From Siphonodentalium dalli (Eukaryota > Mollusca > Scaphopoda > Gadilida > Siphonodentaliidae): DNA of 64,000 nt. Below the pieces are notes generated by a model that ran no database searches, was not told the DNA's origin, and saw only the letters and a list, made by a program, of their open reading frames with translations. Shown here one piece after another: positions 37,250 through 47,797 of the stretch. How positions within the stretch are numbered: position 1 is the first letter of the stretch; each line of letters begins with the position of its first letter. The DNA is taken from NCBI GenBank assembly GCA_032622095.1, contig CP136062.1, positions 33,046,918 to 33,110,917 on the forward strand, given 5' to 3'. The translations under genes were made by a program, and so were the position numbers.

Positions 37250-38931
37250 CTAAAAGATAAAAACTTCGAAGTTCAACTCAGCATCAGGATACCATCCTAT
37301 CCTCAATAAAGTAAACTTCCGACCCACACGGGGGAAAGGGAACCCACCAAAGATCTAAATGAATGATATGTGGGATGGACCTTGAAACACATATAGAAAA
37401 AATATAATGGGGCACCGGACCCCAGTTTGAAGCTAAACGCATGTACTCAGTAAAACAAGGGGATGCTCAACTAGCAAAATCAAAGATAAATGCATCGACA
37501 TGCACAGCAAAGATCAAATGATCAATGTGGTCACATTGGTGCCTCAAAAATAGATACAAAGTAATCGATTATCAATAACCAACCCATGTCACCCAATGTC
37601 TAAACTGCTTCGGCGTCCAACACAAGGTACCCGGATGCACTGAAAACACTGACATGTGCAAAATATGTTCTGAAAAACATAACTAGAAGTCATGTGACTC
37701 GTCTATCAGACGATGCATCAACTGCGATGAAGACCACCCGGTCTCATTCAAAGGATGCAGGGCCAAAAGAGGGGAAGTTGAGGAAAAGAAAAAGACAGCT
37801 GACATACGCCGCCGTGGTAAAAATACATATGGACTCGCTGCTAATTTAGTTGAATGCTTAAGAGAATTTAGAACATATAATGACGACAATAGCATCCTAC
37901 AAAACGCAACGCAAACAGTAAGCAAATTCTTCAAAACTAATATCAATAGCCATTGTGTGAGACACTACACTAGAATAATCAACAAGATAAATCATTAACA
38001 TGTAAGAAATATTTACCAACCCAAGCCAATAAATACTCCCAACAGCCCAATCATGGATGATCTGAAAATAACTCATATAATTATTAATGGCCTCAGAGGC
38101 CACAAACAAGAAGTAATTGAATATGTCGAATATTACAAGCCAAATATAATAGCACTTAATGAAACAAAATTAGATCACAAATAAAAATCCGCTTTCCCGG
38201 ATTAATTCTAATTGACCGCACTTGCCACGGCGGAGGTTTTGCTTTCTTCGTTCAACACGGCCTAAAATATAAACTTGTTGTATCTGTTTATTTATTGATA
38301 ATGATGGTACTGTTATTAACGATGAAGTTATTATTATTAACAACAAAAAGTCACCATTATCTCCTGTAATACCCTCCACATGATACCTCTCCCCAAACTA
38401 GAAACGCTAAAATTCTTAATAAGAAAAGGCAATGTGTATGTCTTGGCGACTTCAACGCTAACTATAAAATTTTCAATAACAAACAAATGAATAAATAAGC
38501 ACGGTGATATCCTCTTTGACATCGAAGAAGAACTAGAACTCATCCACTTAACTGACTGTCCATTTTACACGAACAAATGGGATATAATAGACCACGCGTT
38601 CGTTACGCTACGGAGGACGCTCCAAACTCGGCATTGAAACCACCATTGGATCTTATGTTGGTAGCGACCAACTCCCGCTCGAACTGAAAATAACAAAATT
38701 TAAATTTAGCAAAGCCAAAGTAAAATTACGAAGAAATATAGGCAAAGACGACTGGCAGATATTTAAGCAAGACATCTTTACAAATCTTTCAAAATCTGAC
38801 CTTAAATCACCCACAAAGCTAGAACAGCTGCAACCAACACATCAGCGTGGTCACTCGACAACGTAACTGTCATTTCTGTAGCGAAAAAGTAATCAAGAAA
38901 TGTGCTTGGCTATGCTTGTGGGATTTTCCGT
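37250..38931 (+). pseudogene. LINE left half: zinc-knuckle ORF1 and endonuclease
   Basis: About 37,590-37,780 reads a series of C-x2-C-x4-H-x4-C type knuckles (QCLNCFGVQHKVPGC, CKIC, CINCDEDHP), as in ORF1 of Jockey/I-type elements. From ATG at 38,053 a frame reads NIIALNETKL, then GGGFAFFVQHGLKYK, then CLGDFNANY and IIDHAF, the motif order of an APE-type endonuclease. Stops and frameshifts make it dead. The text stops at about 38,931 between endonuclease and reverse transcriptase; the rest lies at 61,402 onward, beyond the nested insertions. Confidence 0.75.
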
Positions 38932-41130
38932 ACTAGTCTATAGGCTGTGCTGGGGGTGATCGTCGCACATCGGGGGAATTTATGCGACCATCATTTTCTT
39001 ATGGGAAAATTACTCTAGTTTTCGAATTCAGAGGGCGCCGAGCCGAGATAGGTGACAAAATATAACTTTTCACTATGTTTCATAGGGTACCCTACCTAAA
39101 AATGACATATTTTCAAAGGTTAACAGGCATTAGCCAACTGGTTAACAGGGCAGCAGCATCGGAAAGATTGTAAACATATTTGCAAAATATGGAACGAATA
39201 TAGACACTTAATCAGATTCAACATCGTTTTCCTGCTTTCGGTCTGATTTCGTGACGTCATGGTAAAATATGTAGCGTGACGCGTCAAAAATTCATGGCGA
39301 TTCAGACAAAGTGTTGTGCGTCAACTCTGTGCAAAGATAGCATATCTGTCGAATTCTTCCAAGTTATATATTTTTGGAAATGGAAGGGTACCCCCTATAT
39401 AATTATGTTCATACTTACATTATATCTTTCCAAGTATTGACATAATAGACAAAACCTTAACCCCCACCCCAATTTCACAAATAACCACATATATGTGTCC
39501 ATGCAGTTTGTGTCCACCAAATAAATTGACAATGCACAGTTTACCTTTTCATATTGTGTAGAATCGTACGGCGACACTGATTAAGTAAAACATCGTTCAA
39601 ATCCTAGATTAGGAAGGTAATATAAAATCCAAGATGGCGTCCAAGATGGCCGCCAATTTTTATATTGACACTCTTTTCACCAGATGTATGGTAACCGGAC
39701 TAGATCATCAACTCTGTGCAAATATAGCGTATCTGTCGAATTCTTCCAAGTTAAATATTTTTGCAAATGGAAGGGTATTGCCTACAAAATGATGTTCCTA
39801 TCTTTATTATATATCTCCAAATGGTAAACTAATCGAGAAAAGCTTAACCCTCACCCCAATTTCACAAATATCCACTTAAATGCACCCATGCAGGTTTTTT
39901 CCAATAAAACATCGACAATGCACATTTTGTAGTGTCATATAGGGCAGAACCATCCGGGGACATGGATAATGTAAGATTCCGTTCAAATCCTAGATTATGA
40001 AGGTAATAAAATCCAAGATGGCGTCCAAGATGGCTGCCAAGTTTAATATCGGCACTCTGTGCACACTGAGTGTGCACATCGGTTGTAACTGATCTTTATT
40101 TCATAGAGGCTGTATTGTAATATGTATAAGTCAACTTGTTACGTAAAACCAATGATGGAGACCAAAATGGCCGCCATAAAACTAAAAAATGTTCCGATAA
40201 AATTACCTGCTTCCGAGTTGCAATGTTATGTCATCTGCATGTTATGAGTTTTGTAGCTTATTCGTTCGTGCATATATGTCTGTTGATAATGTGATCAGAA
40301 TCCAATAAAACTGTTGGCGTTGAGAAATTAAATGCTCATTTTATTTCTCAAAATCGACATGCAATGCCAAATTGCCACAATGTGATAGTGTTTCAACCTG
40401 ACATCCATTTTGTAGTATACAAGTCAACGTTCGGCTTGGTGATGAAACTGCTGACTTTTATATTAGTACAATAAGAATTGAAGCTACAATGCCGACTAAA
40501 TATACATATTCAATCCTCAATAACCAATGTAGGTGTCCACGGTAATGACTCATTAGACCCGCTTACACAAACCGTCAAGCAATAACAACCAATTTAGAAT
40601 CCTGATAAGTGCGGGTATGCAAAGAATGGACAATTTATTTTATATATCTCATCAATGCTGTCAATGCGTACTGGGGTAATTGATTTTCACGTTCATTGGA
40701 GTGATGTTCTATTGAAATAACCGAAACAAATCTCAAACAAATCTGACAAAATACCTATCTGTGTCGTTTTATTCTCGCTATGGTCCCATCAGACGTGGAT
40801 TTATGCTTATTTACTTAAGCAGTTCATTGGAGTATTTGCTTATCTGTACTTAATTCTATGCCGATTGATATGCGTGGTTGCGGGTGTAATAATTATTTTA
40901 TTGAATACACGTTGACGACCAATAGTATAATTATTGTCCTGCTAATGTACTATAGATCTTGTATGTCTGAGTAGTGGCTGATGCCTTCGGCGAGTTAAAA
41001 ATATGCATTCGCTTCCATATTATTTTAAATCTTCCCGGCTGTCCAGAATTCGCGTGGCTATCACAATATATTTAAACACATTATATGCATTCAGTATTTA
41101 ACTTCATACAAGGCATTGGTCATTTTAAAT
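38932..41130 (+). repeat. Left inverted arm of the long-arm element
   Basis: Pairs with 59,560-61,401. It contains an internal tandem duplication of about 370 bp (39,325-39,690 and 39,707-40,075, both starting ctctgtgcaaa-atagc) that the right arm lacks. The words aagatggcgtccaagatgg and atggccgccat recur three times. Confidence 0.7.
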
Positions 41131-42872
41131 AATATCAAGTTACTTGGAGCTTACCCCAAGAATGTTGCACAGAACCAACTTTCAGGTTTGGTTGGAACAG
41201 GTAGAATATTATCAAAACTGACCCCTCATTTGTAAATACTAATGCTTTAAATGATAACGGTAAGTGTGAGGCCGTGGTATTGATTGTGCTAAGTCCCATG
41301 AAATTTGGATCCATGAAAGTTGGTCTCACACTGTAGGTATCACACGACTCTCCGTCACACGTACCCAACTATGATAATCACGTACACTACTCGAATGGGA
41401 TAAAACTATATCATCCAATTTATATATCAGTATGGAGCAATCTCGGCAATTAACCAAAGATGAAAATTACAAGGATTAGAAAGCCACACAGTTAGAAGAC
41501 GTGCTCAAAATGGCATATACTCAGTTGCTCAGCATTAGAATGATGCTTGTCATACTAAATGTGTCCCTTTCACTGATGCTGATCCATTTCAAGCAACGGG
41601 ATGACAACTCGTTGGTCACATGTTATCAGCCATAGCCGCGGAATTAGTTTTTAATCAAAATTGAGTATAACCGCTACAGGTAGGACATTCTCAAGAAATA
41701 TAGTAGCCGTGGAGTACTTTTAACACAAACAATAATTAGCAGCTCCTTTGCACGATCGCCAATTTTCTGCAATGGAACAACCTACGTATCTGATATATGT
41801 CAAATATTCATGATTGTGGTAATTGTCCCCAGGATACATTTTACGATATGCGTGAACCAGTTATATGTATCTGACCGAAAGCATATATGCAAGCATATCA
41901 CAAATATCAGATAATGTACATAGGTGTGATAGATATTGCGTGCATTCATCTAAGTAGACGTCCCAGAAAACAATTGATTTAAATCCTTATTTTAGCTTAA
42001 TATTGAGGAATTTGAAGCCGTAATGGGTCGGTATATTTTGAGTAAGTTTACCCTGTGAGCACCATACAATCAAACCAGGTTCCATCGTTGCATGTGGCGA
42101 CGGTCCTATATTCGACAATGACACACGTTCTTGTTTGAATGTTGGATTGAATGTATGACATATATAGACAAACGCAGTCGGACATTTGATGGCTGTTGGA
42201 CCTATTTGCTCATAATATGGATTCTTCTGCGACATGGGGCAAGGCATATAGTAAACTTACACATAGTATCCCACACATATGAAACTTCGAAAGTAGCAAC
42301 ACCCTTTGCTTCCAGCATATTAAATTAGTAATCTCTCTACTTTCTTATGTGTACACCTGGTAGGAATTTAGACCGAGATACTTCATGCTTTGAGTTATGG
42401 TAATGTACGTGTAAAATTGCACACAAATAATGCAAACATATTTGCCCTTTGAAAACCAGTTAAGTGTTATATTTAATAAATGGATCTAGTCTCGACTAAG
42501 GTTATGCGATTGAAGTTAATTTGTCTTCAAAATTGTCGATTCTAACTCGCCACCTTATTAAATCGAAAAAAGAAATATTTCTTATAATTTGAATTTAGTC
42601 CCAATATTAATAAAATTCGTCCATTTTTCTATAATATATACCCATGCCATTCAGTGCCATTTATGAATTACTTATGATAAACAATTAGTTTTTGGAAACA
42701 ATCACGTATCCAGCTGAAGAGTAATTGGATTCAATCATATTATTGGTCAGGTCAATTTAATCCAACAATACTGTGACAGTTAATGAACTATTGCAACTTC
42801 TCGGCTTATCGTACTTGGCAGAAATGCCCGCGCACATGTGCCAACCAACTTTTTTATAGTGTTCCCCGAGTT
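41131..42872. other. Unique interior of the long-arm element
   Basis: About 1.7 kb without a counterpart in the right arm. Short frames on both strands (41,135-41,368, 41,987-42,247, 42,131-42,328) show no recognisable domain. No transposase was seen. Confidence 0.4.
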
Positions 42873-42878
42873 GACAGC
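42873..42878. repeat. Polinton target site duplication, left
   Basis: GACAGC immediately outside the left arm, identical to 59,359-59,364. Six base pairs is the standard Polinton duplication. Confidence 0.95.
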
Positions 42879-43797
42879 AGAAGAATAGGGGTCTCGTTAG
42901 CCTCACATCTAAAAATAGAATCTTTGGGGTCTAAAATTGGTTGTACTAAAATATTCCCAAAATAACAAAACCCCAAAAAAAATTTCAAAACTTCAAAAAT
43001 TTATTTTTTCCAAAAATTATTTTTTCCAAAAAATTTCAAAATCCCAAAACTTCAAAAATTATCAAAACCCCAAAATTTCCAAAATTCCAAATTATCAAAA
43101 CCCTCAAAATTATCAAAACCCCCAAAAAAGTTTAAATAAAAAATTTATAACGAGTTTTCGGTTTCTGATAAACTCGATATTAAAAAATGTCGAATGTTAA
43201 ATTATTTGCGCGTAATATCTTTCGTAATATTTTTTGTTCAAATATTTTTCATGAATTTATTAATCGATGTTTAGAAATAGCTTTATTGGACATTGTGACC
43301 ATCGATATGAATGCATACATTCCAGTGTTTTATCGGACGCAGTTCATATAATTGTCATACCTGAAAATAGACACTATTACTTTTACATAAATAATAAAGA
43401 GCGTTTATTCTTTACACTCTCTCTATCCCATATGACAGGTGTGTATTATCGTGAATTATTGGAAGTTTTGAGATGTACTATGTTCAATCCCTAACGGTCG
43501 AAAATTGTAATGTGAAATTAGAACCCTCCAGAATGAATTGTTCGCTGTACACGCAATCACACGCGACATTGGTCGTAACAATGTCGTGTGTCACACCTTT
43601 GCTTTACCAAATGAATTATATTATTTCCCCACAACATTACGTAATAACCCCTTATCACTCCATTCACACTTACGACCATTTTGTATGCCGAAAACTACAG
43701 GTAGCACCGATGATGTAACATTATATCACTGCTATTGTACCAATGATAGGTTCAGACATGTTCCATGTTTAGAAAAATAGATAATCTGCAGGTGTTC
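42879..43797 (+). repeat. Polinton left terminal inverted repeat
   Basis: 919 bp, matching the reverse complement of 58,258-59,358. It holds an A/C-rich degenerate tract of ccaaaa(a/c)ttt units at about 42,955-43,140, longer than on the right, and lacks a segment of about 185 bp present in the right arm. Confidence 0.92.
43267..43780 (+). pseudogene. Arm-borne gene, left copy, truncated
   Basis: A 75-residue frame from ATG 43,267 stops at 43,494. Coding-like text continues in other phases (TVENCNVKLE, then IRTLQNELFAVHA and HTFALPNELYYF), so at least one or two shifts interrupt a longer protein. After LYYF the left copy loses about 185 bp and the frame ends in unrelated sequence. No family was recognised; a short coiled-coil-like stretch (IRTLQNEL) precedes the last domain. 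Confidence 0.4.
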
Positions 43798-44003
43798 ACT
43801 TGACAAGAGATTTTGTACACTCAATCACAGACCAACGTGATAATACCAGCCCACACCCAACCCACAACATCCACCAAACACCTTCACATCACTTACCAAA
43901 ACCAATGATGTTATAAGAACTGTAGGTTTATATAATATTATAGCTTGCAGTGTCATCCTGGTAATTCATTTACAACAGCCATAACAAATGTTTACTTATG
44001 ATG

Positions 44004-44011
44004 TATATAAG
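44004..44011 (+). promoter_or_regulatory. TATA box of the late-type gene block
   Basis: TATATAAG lies 48 bp before the ATPase ATG, in a region just inside the left arm. A related tgttataagaactgta copy lies about 80 bp upstream. Spacing suits a short leader. Confidence 0.55.
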
Positions 44012-44058
44012 AACTGTATAGCTACTAATAAATAGGACACAGTGAACACAAAAAAAAA

Positions 44059-44724
44059 ATGGGTCCAATTAACCATAGCTCCATACCATTTGAACCTTGT
44101 TCTAGTATTTGCATCACCGGACCAACTGGTTCTGGTAAGACGAGATGGGTCTACAGATTCCTGCAAAATCTTAATGGAATGTATTCTAGAGATCCACCTA
44201 AGAAAATAATGTACTGTTACGGTATTTATCAAAATTTCTATGATGAAATTGAATCATCAATCGAAAATTTGGTCATGCATCAAGGATTACCTACCCAAAC
44301 AGAAATCGAAGAATTTGCTGACGGTAAACATAATATGTTAATATTAGACGACTTGATGCATCGCATTATTGACCAAAAAGAGATTGAAACACTATTTACG
44401 CAGCAAACTCATCATCGCTGTCTTTCGGTGCTGTTTATTTCACAAAATTTATACGCACAAGGCAAGGCTGCGAGAACTATAGCCTTAAACACAGGATATC
44501 TAATTTTATTCAAAAATTTGAGGGATGGATCACAAATTTCCACATTGGGTAGACAATTGTATCCCGGTAAATCTAAAGTACTCATTGAGGCATACAAGGA
44601 TTGTATGAAGAAACCATTTGCGTATCTTATAATAGATATGTCCCCTCACACTGAGGATAAATACAGGCTACGAACAGACGTGTTTCCCAACCAAGACCCT
44701 ATAATTTACGTACCTACTACGTAA
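44059..44724 (+). CDS. A32-like DNA packaging ATPase
   Basis: A 221-residue FtsK/HerA-superfamily ATPase of the poxvirus A32 type, which pumps element DNA into a capsid. The P-loop GPTGSGKT occupies residues 21-28, Walker B is NMLILDDLM near residues 92-100, and an SQN sensor motif (LFISQN) follows about 35 residues later. The length is normal for Polinton ATPases. The ATG at 44,059 directly follows an A-run. It is the first gene inside the left arm and leads the plus-strand block, 48 bp after a TATA box. All catalytic motifs look intact. Confidence 0.95.
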   Translation: MGPINHSSIPFEPCSSICITGPTGSGKTRWVYRFLQNLNGMYSRDPPKKIMYCYGIYQNFYDEIESSIENLVMHQGLPTQTEIEEFADGKHNMLILDDLMHRIIDQKEIETLFTQQTHHRCLSVLFISQNLYAQGKAARTIALNTGYLILFKNLRDGSQISTLGRQLYPGKSKVLIEAYKDCMKKPFAYLIIDMSPHTEDKYRLRTDVFPNQDPIIYVPTT

Positions 44725-44764
44725 TAAGAAGGGGACAGTATCGGAGCTGAGTCGTGACGATAAA

Positions 44765-45088
44765 ATGAGTCGATTATTACGTAATGAGTTGAATTTTGTC
44801 AGACTATTGACATCAACCCAATCAAGATCTCAACGAAACGCATTATTGACATCGATAACTAATAATCAGTTGAAAGTTCTGGTTGAAATTACGATCAATT
44901 TACTACATGATAGTTTAACAGTTACAGTTCAACAAAAAGCTAAATTACGGCGATATAAATCATTTTATATATTCTTGGGTGATAAATCTGTGAGTTTGTT
45001 GAGGAAAAGAAAAAGTGTGAATAATCACTCAACCGCCATTACTTTGATGTTGAACATCGTTGAACCTAAATTGAAACAGTTTTTGTGA
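44765..45088 (+). CDS. Small basic conserved Polinton protein
   Basis: 107 residues, rich in Lys, Arg and Leu. The central helix-rich pattern (a TSITNNQLKVLVEITINLL block, then KLRRYKSFYIFL and LLRKRKS) resembles a small protein found between ATPase and integrase in many Polintons and related adinto-like elements, with unknown function. Its basic charge suggests nucleic-acid or core contact; that is inference. The stop codon overlaps the next start (TGATG). Confidence 0.7.
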   Translation: MSRLLRNELNFVRLLTSTQSRSQRNALLTSITNNQLKVLVEITINLLHDSLTVTVQQKAKLRRYKSFYIFLGDKSVSLLRKRKSVNNHSTAITLMLNIVEPKLKQFL

Positions 45089-45456
45089 TGGAGTCTGTGA
45101 AGAAAACTGTTTTGATCCCGTATGAAAGATATATGAGGTACACTGAAAAAAGTGAACACAAAAAAGTTTCATCGGAGTCTAACATTGAACACAGCGACAT
45201 CTCGGCAAACAATAGTAGCCCTTCCGATGAAATGGATAAAGAAATGGACCCGATGAATAATCAGATTGTTAATACAGTTCAAACGACTGAACCTCATAAT
45301 GCAATCCAAAAATCAGAAGTTAACACATCGAAAAAGACACGTACCAAGCAAAGAAAAAAGAAAATAAGAGGGGTTAAGCGTGAAATATCTAGACCTCCTG
45401 GTATAATCGCCGGTAAGCTGACCAAGATAAAGAAGAAACGTTGGCTATCACTGTGA
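45088..45456 (+). CDS. Conserved Polinton protein with basic C-terminus
   Basis: 122 residues from ATG 45,088, overlapping the previous stop. The N-terminus (TVLIPYERYMRY) resembles the VPY-type leader of a protein that precedes integrase or capsid genes in other Polintons. The middle is acidic, serine and asparagine rich, and probably disordered. The C-terminus is strongly basic (KKTRTKQRKKKIRG) and ends PPGIIAGKL-KKKRWLSL. The basic run could be a nuclear signal or DNA-binding tail. Function unknown. It ends 5 bp before the integrase ATG. Confidence 0.65.
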   Translation: MESVKKTVLIPYERYMRYTEKSEHKKVSSESNIEHSDISANNSSPSDEMDKEMDPMNNQIVNTVQTTEPHNAIQKSEVNTSKKTRTKQRKKKIRGVKREISRPPGIIAGKLTKIKKKRWLSL

Positions 45457-45461
45457 ACAAT

Positions 45462-46572
45462 ATGGCCGATTGGAAAGATTATTTGAGTTCAATTTATTTT
45501 AATCCGGGTCACCCCGCATCGTACTCAGGAGCTACAAAGTTGCATCAGACTGTAAAATCTGAAAATAAGCACAACATTTCCAAGCGCGAGATTGTGACGT
45601 GGCTACAAAATCATGAAAGTTATTCCCTGACAAAAAGTGTTAGACGAAAATTCCCGAGGTCTCGTGTTATTGTAAACGCTTCTGACAGTCAATGGGATGG
45701 AGACCTCATGGATATGAATGATGTTTCCAAAGACAACGACAATTACACCTACGTGTTAGTAATGATTGACATTTTTTCTAGGAAGTTATGGTGTGAAGCT
45801 ATAAAGAGGAAAACTGCAATTAATGTGATCAATGCTATGAAACATATATTTGAAGGTGGAAGAACCCCGCGCGTCCTCCGAACGGATCGCGGTTCGGAGT
45901 TCACAAACAAACGAGTCAAAAGTTACCTTAAGGGGTCTTCATATATCTCAAATTTTTACTCAAAACGAAATGAAAGCCAATTATTCGGAACGGGTCATAA
46001 AAACTATAAAGCAGAAGATTTCGCGTTATATGATAAAGCATAATAATGCTAGATATATCGACATTCAACAAGATATTGTGAAAAGTTATAACCATACAAT
46101 ACATCGTTCGTTAGGCACCACCCCTGACTCCATAACTGTTGAGAATGAAGATGAGTCTCGTCTCGATCAGTGGTTAATAAGACAGAAGGGAGGTGTTAAA
46201 AGTAAATTGAAGAAAAAGTTCAAATACAATGTAAATGATATCGTTAGAATATCACACACCAAAGCAGTTTTTGACCGAGAATATTCTCAGAAATGGACTG
46301 GAGAGTTGTTCAAAGTGACTAAGAGGTTTTACAGGCAGAACATACCCTTGTATACATTGACAGATTTCTTGGATGAAAACATTGAGGGTGCTTTCTACGA
46401 GTCAGAACTTCAAGGGGTGCGCGTTGATGACGAAACAGTTTACAGAATAGATAAAATTGTCAAAAAGAGGAAACGAAAGGGTCAAACTGAAGTCCTGGTG
46501 CACTGGCATTCATGGCCTGACAAATTTAATTCATGGATTTTAGAGTCTGATGTCGACAGATATCAAAATTAA
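45462..46572 (+). pseudogene. Retroviral-type integrase with chromodomain, one frameshift
   Basis: DDE integrase that inserts the element. The first frame (ATG 45,462) carries the first catalytic Asp in QWDGDLMDM (residue 81) and the second in RTDRGSEFTN (residue 142). Near residue 157 the family text moves to the next phase at GGGG, 45,932-45,935, as if one G were extra. The third catalytic residue (SERVIKTIKQ) and a C-terminal chromodomain (VYRIDKIV, VLVHWHSW, SWILESDV) lie in the second frame, which runs to 46,572. As written, integrase activity is lost. A sequencing error in the homopolymer or +1 slippage are alternatives. The rest of the gene is undamaged, so the lesion is recent or artefactual. 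Confidence 0.9.
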
Positions 46573-46610
46573 TAAGAGCAAGCTATCCGAGGGGGGAAAC
46601 CATTACAATC

Positions 46611-47051
46611 ATGAATAATAGAACACATACCTTGACGAATATGTTTCAAACAGAACGCGGTCGTCTACATATGAATCTCCTTAAATGGATAGGAATTACG
46701 ATTATGGTAATAACTCTGTCACTACCGGTTATAATAGTTCCAAAGAAGATACCACGTCAGACGGGGGACTATGAATTACGGCATACGAACGAGTCACGCC
46801 CCCATGATTACGAACAACACCCCTGTGGGTTCGTGAAAAAGTGGACAATACGATCAAACATTACTGTTACATTATGTAATAATCAAGGGCGCATTTATAC
46901 ACGCATTAGGCGAGTTGTGAATAACACTCCCGCGATTATAAGTATTCCGTATAACCAGTGGTCTGCCTTCAAGTATATATTCAGTGATGTTGATAAAACT
47001 ATAAGAGAAGAGATGAACATTGATTCTCATTTGAAACAAAATAGAAACTAG
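46611..47051 (+). CDS. Membrane-anchored protein with PC4-like domain
   Basis: 146 residues. One strong transmembrane segment lies at about residues 23-45 (LLKWIGITIMVITLSLPVII). The C-terminal part has alternating strands ending in IRR, then IISIPYNQWSAFKYIFSDV and DKTI. This pattern resembles the end of the PC4/p15 fold and is echoed in the two domains of the minus-strand PC4-like gene of this element. The PC4 relation is moderate and rests on pattern alone. It lies between integrase and penton gene, where Polintons often carry a small membrane protein, possibly a virion component. Confidence 0.6.
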   Translation: MNNRTHTLTNMFQTERGRLHMNLLKWIGITIMVITLSLPVIIVPKKIPRQTGDYELRHTNESRPHDYEQHPCGFVKKWTIRSNITVTLCNNQGRIYTRIRRVVNNTPAIISIPYNQWSAFKYIFSDVDKTIREEMNIDSHLKQNRN

Positions 47052-47055
47052 TCAT

Positions 47056-47493
47056 ATGGATAATTATTATCTGTACCTGACTAGCGACGATTCCATAGAT
47101 AAATATCCAGATAATCGTCCTCTCGACTTCACAATAGAGTTACCTGGTGTATTAATATTGGAAGGGGCGTGGTTATGTTGTTTGAAAGACATAAACATAA
47201 CTGACCATATAGACACGGATTTATTATATATTTGTTCGGACATATGTGGAGAATCAATAGCCTGCGACACATCATACCCCATCCTCCGGGTTATAAAGAG
47301 AGACACACGTGATACGGGTCATTGGCGGAGTTTTGAGGACTCATTCTACATAAACGTAAGACAGGATAAACTTCAGCGTCTCAGGATTTTTATAAGAGGC
47401 GATAAACTTTCTAAAATAAATGCAGAAAAAAGAGTGACCTGTACACTACATCTGAAGAAACATGTCGATCACGTATATTCCAGCCGATATTGA
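47056..47493 (+). CDS. Minor capsid protein (penton-type single jelly roll)
   Basis: 145 residues. The N-terminal pattern YLYLTSDDSIDKYPDNRPLD followed by F-IELPGVLILEGAW matches the conserved start of Polinton minor capsid proteins (surface protein that begins with S-x-x-YP-N and an L-G-W motif). The remainder is strand-rich (DSFYINV, LRIFIRGDKL, TCTLHL), as in a single jelly roll. It would close capsid vertices. It begins 5 bp after the previous stop, and the next frame overlaps its end by 32 nt. Confidence 0.8.
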   Translation: MDNYYLYLTSDDSIDKYPDNRPLDFTIELPGVLILEGAWLCCLKDINITDHIDTDLLYICSDICGESIACDTSYPILRVIKRDTRDTGHWRSFEDSFYINVRQDKLQRLRIFIRGDKLSKINAEKRVTCTLHLKKHVDHVYSSRY

Positions 47494-47797
47494 AATGTGG
47501 CGAAAACATTTCAGGGACATGATTAATGGGAAGTTAACGCCAGATAATGAGGGTCGCTACTTTATTGACAAAACTCAAAATAGCGATAGTGAAGAAGAAG
47601 AAGACGTTCTAAAACCACATATTAACGTAGTGACACCCATAGCGCAAGCGATTGAAATGGCCAAAGCAGAAGTTGCAGAAAATAAGTTGACACAAGCACG
47701 TAAGACGTCAAAAAAAAACAATAAGAGGGTGTTACCTAACGATTTGGCTCATAACCCTAAGAAAGTGAAAACCACCACCTGGTTCGATAAACCATGA
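47462..47797 (+). CDS. Small conserved Polinton protein with basic tail
   Basis: 111 residues from ATG 47,462, inside the end of the penton gene. The N-terminal block MWRKHFRDMINGKL and GRYFI resembles a W-x2-HF-x-DM-x-G pattern common to a small protein next to capsid genes in Polintons. The middle is acidic (SDSEEEEDV) and the C-terminus basic (KKNNKR, HNPKKVKTT). It could be a scaffold or cementing factor similar in role to adenovirus small core or cement proteins; that role is inference. Its stop overlaps the capsid start (ATGA). Confidence 0.65.
   Translation: MSITYIPADIEMWRKHFRDMINGKLTPDNEGRYFIDKTQNSDSEEEEDVLKPHINVVTPIAQAIEMAKAEVAENKLTQARKTSKKNNKRVLPNDLAHNPKKVKTTTWFDKP

Noticed and set aside
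42937-43200. Lys/Asn/Gln-rich frame in the left arm
   Set aside because: It translates a degenerate ccaaaattt tract whose length differs between arms.
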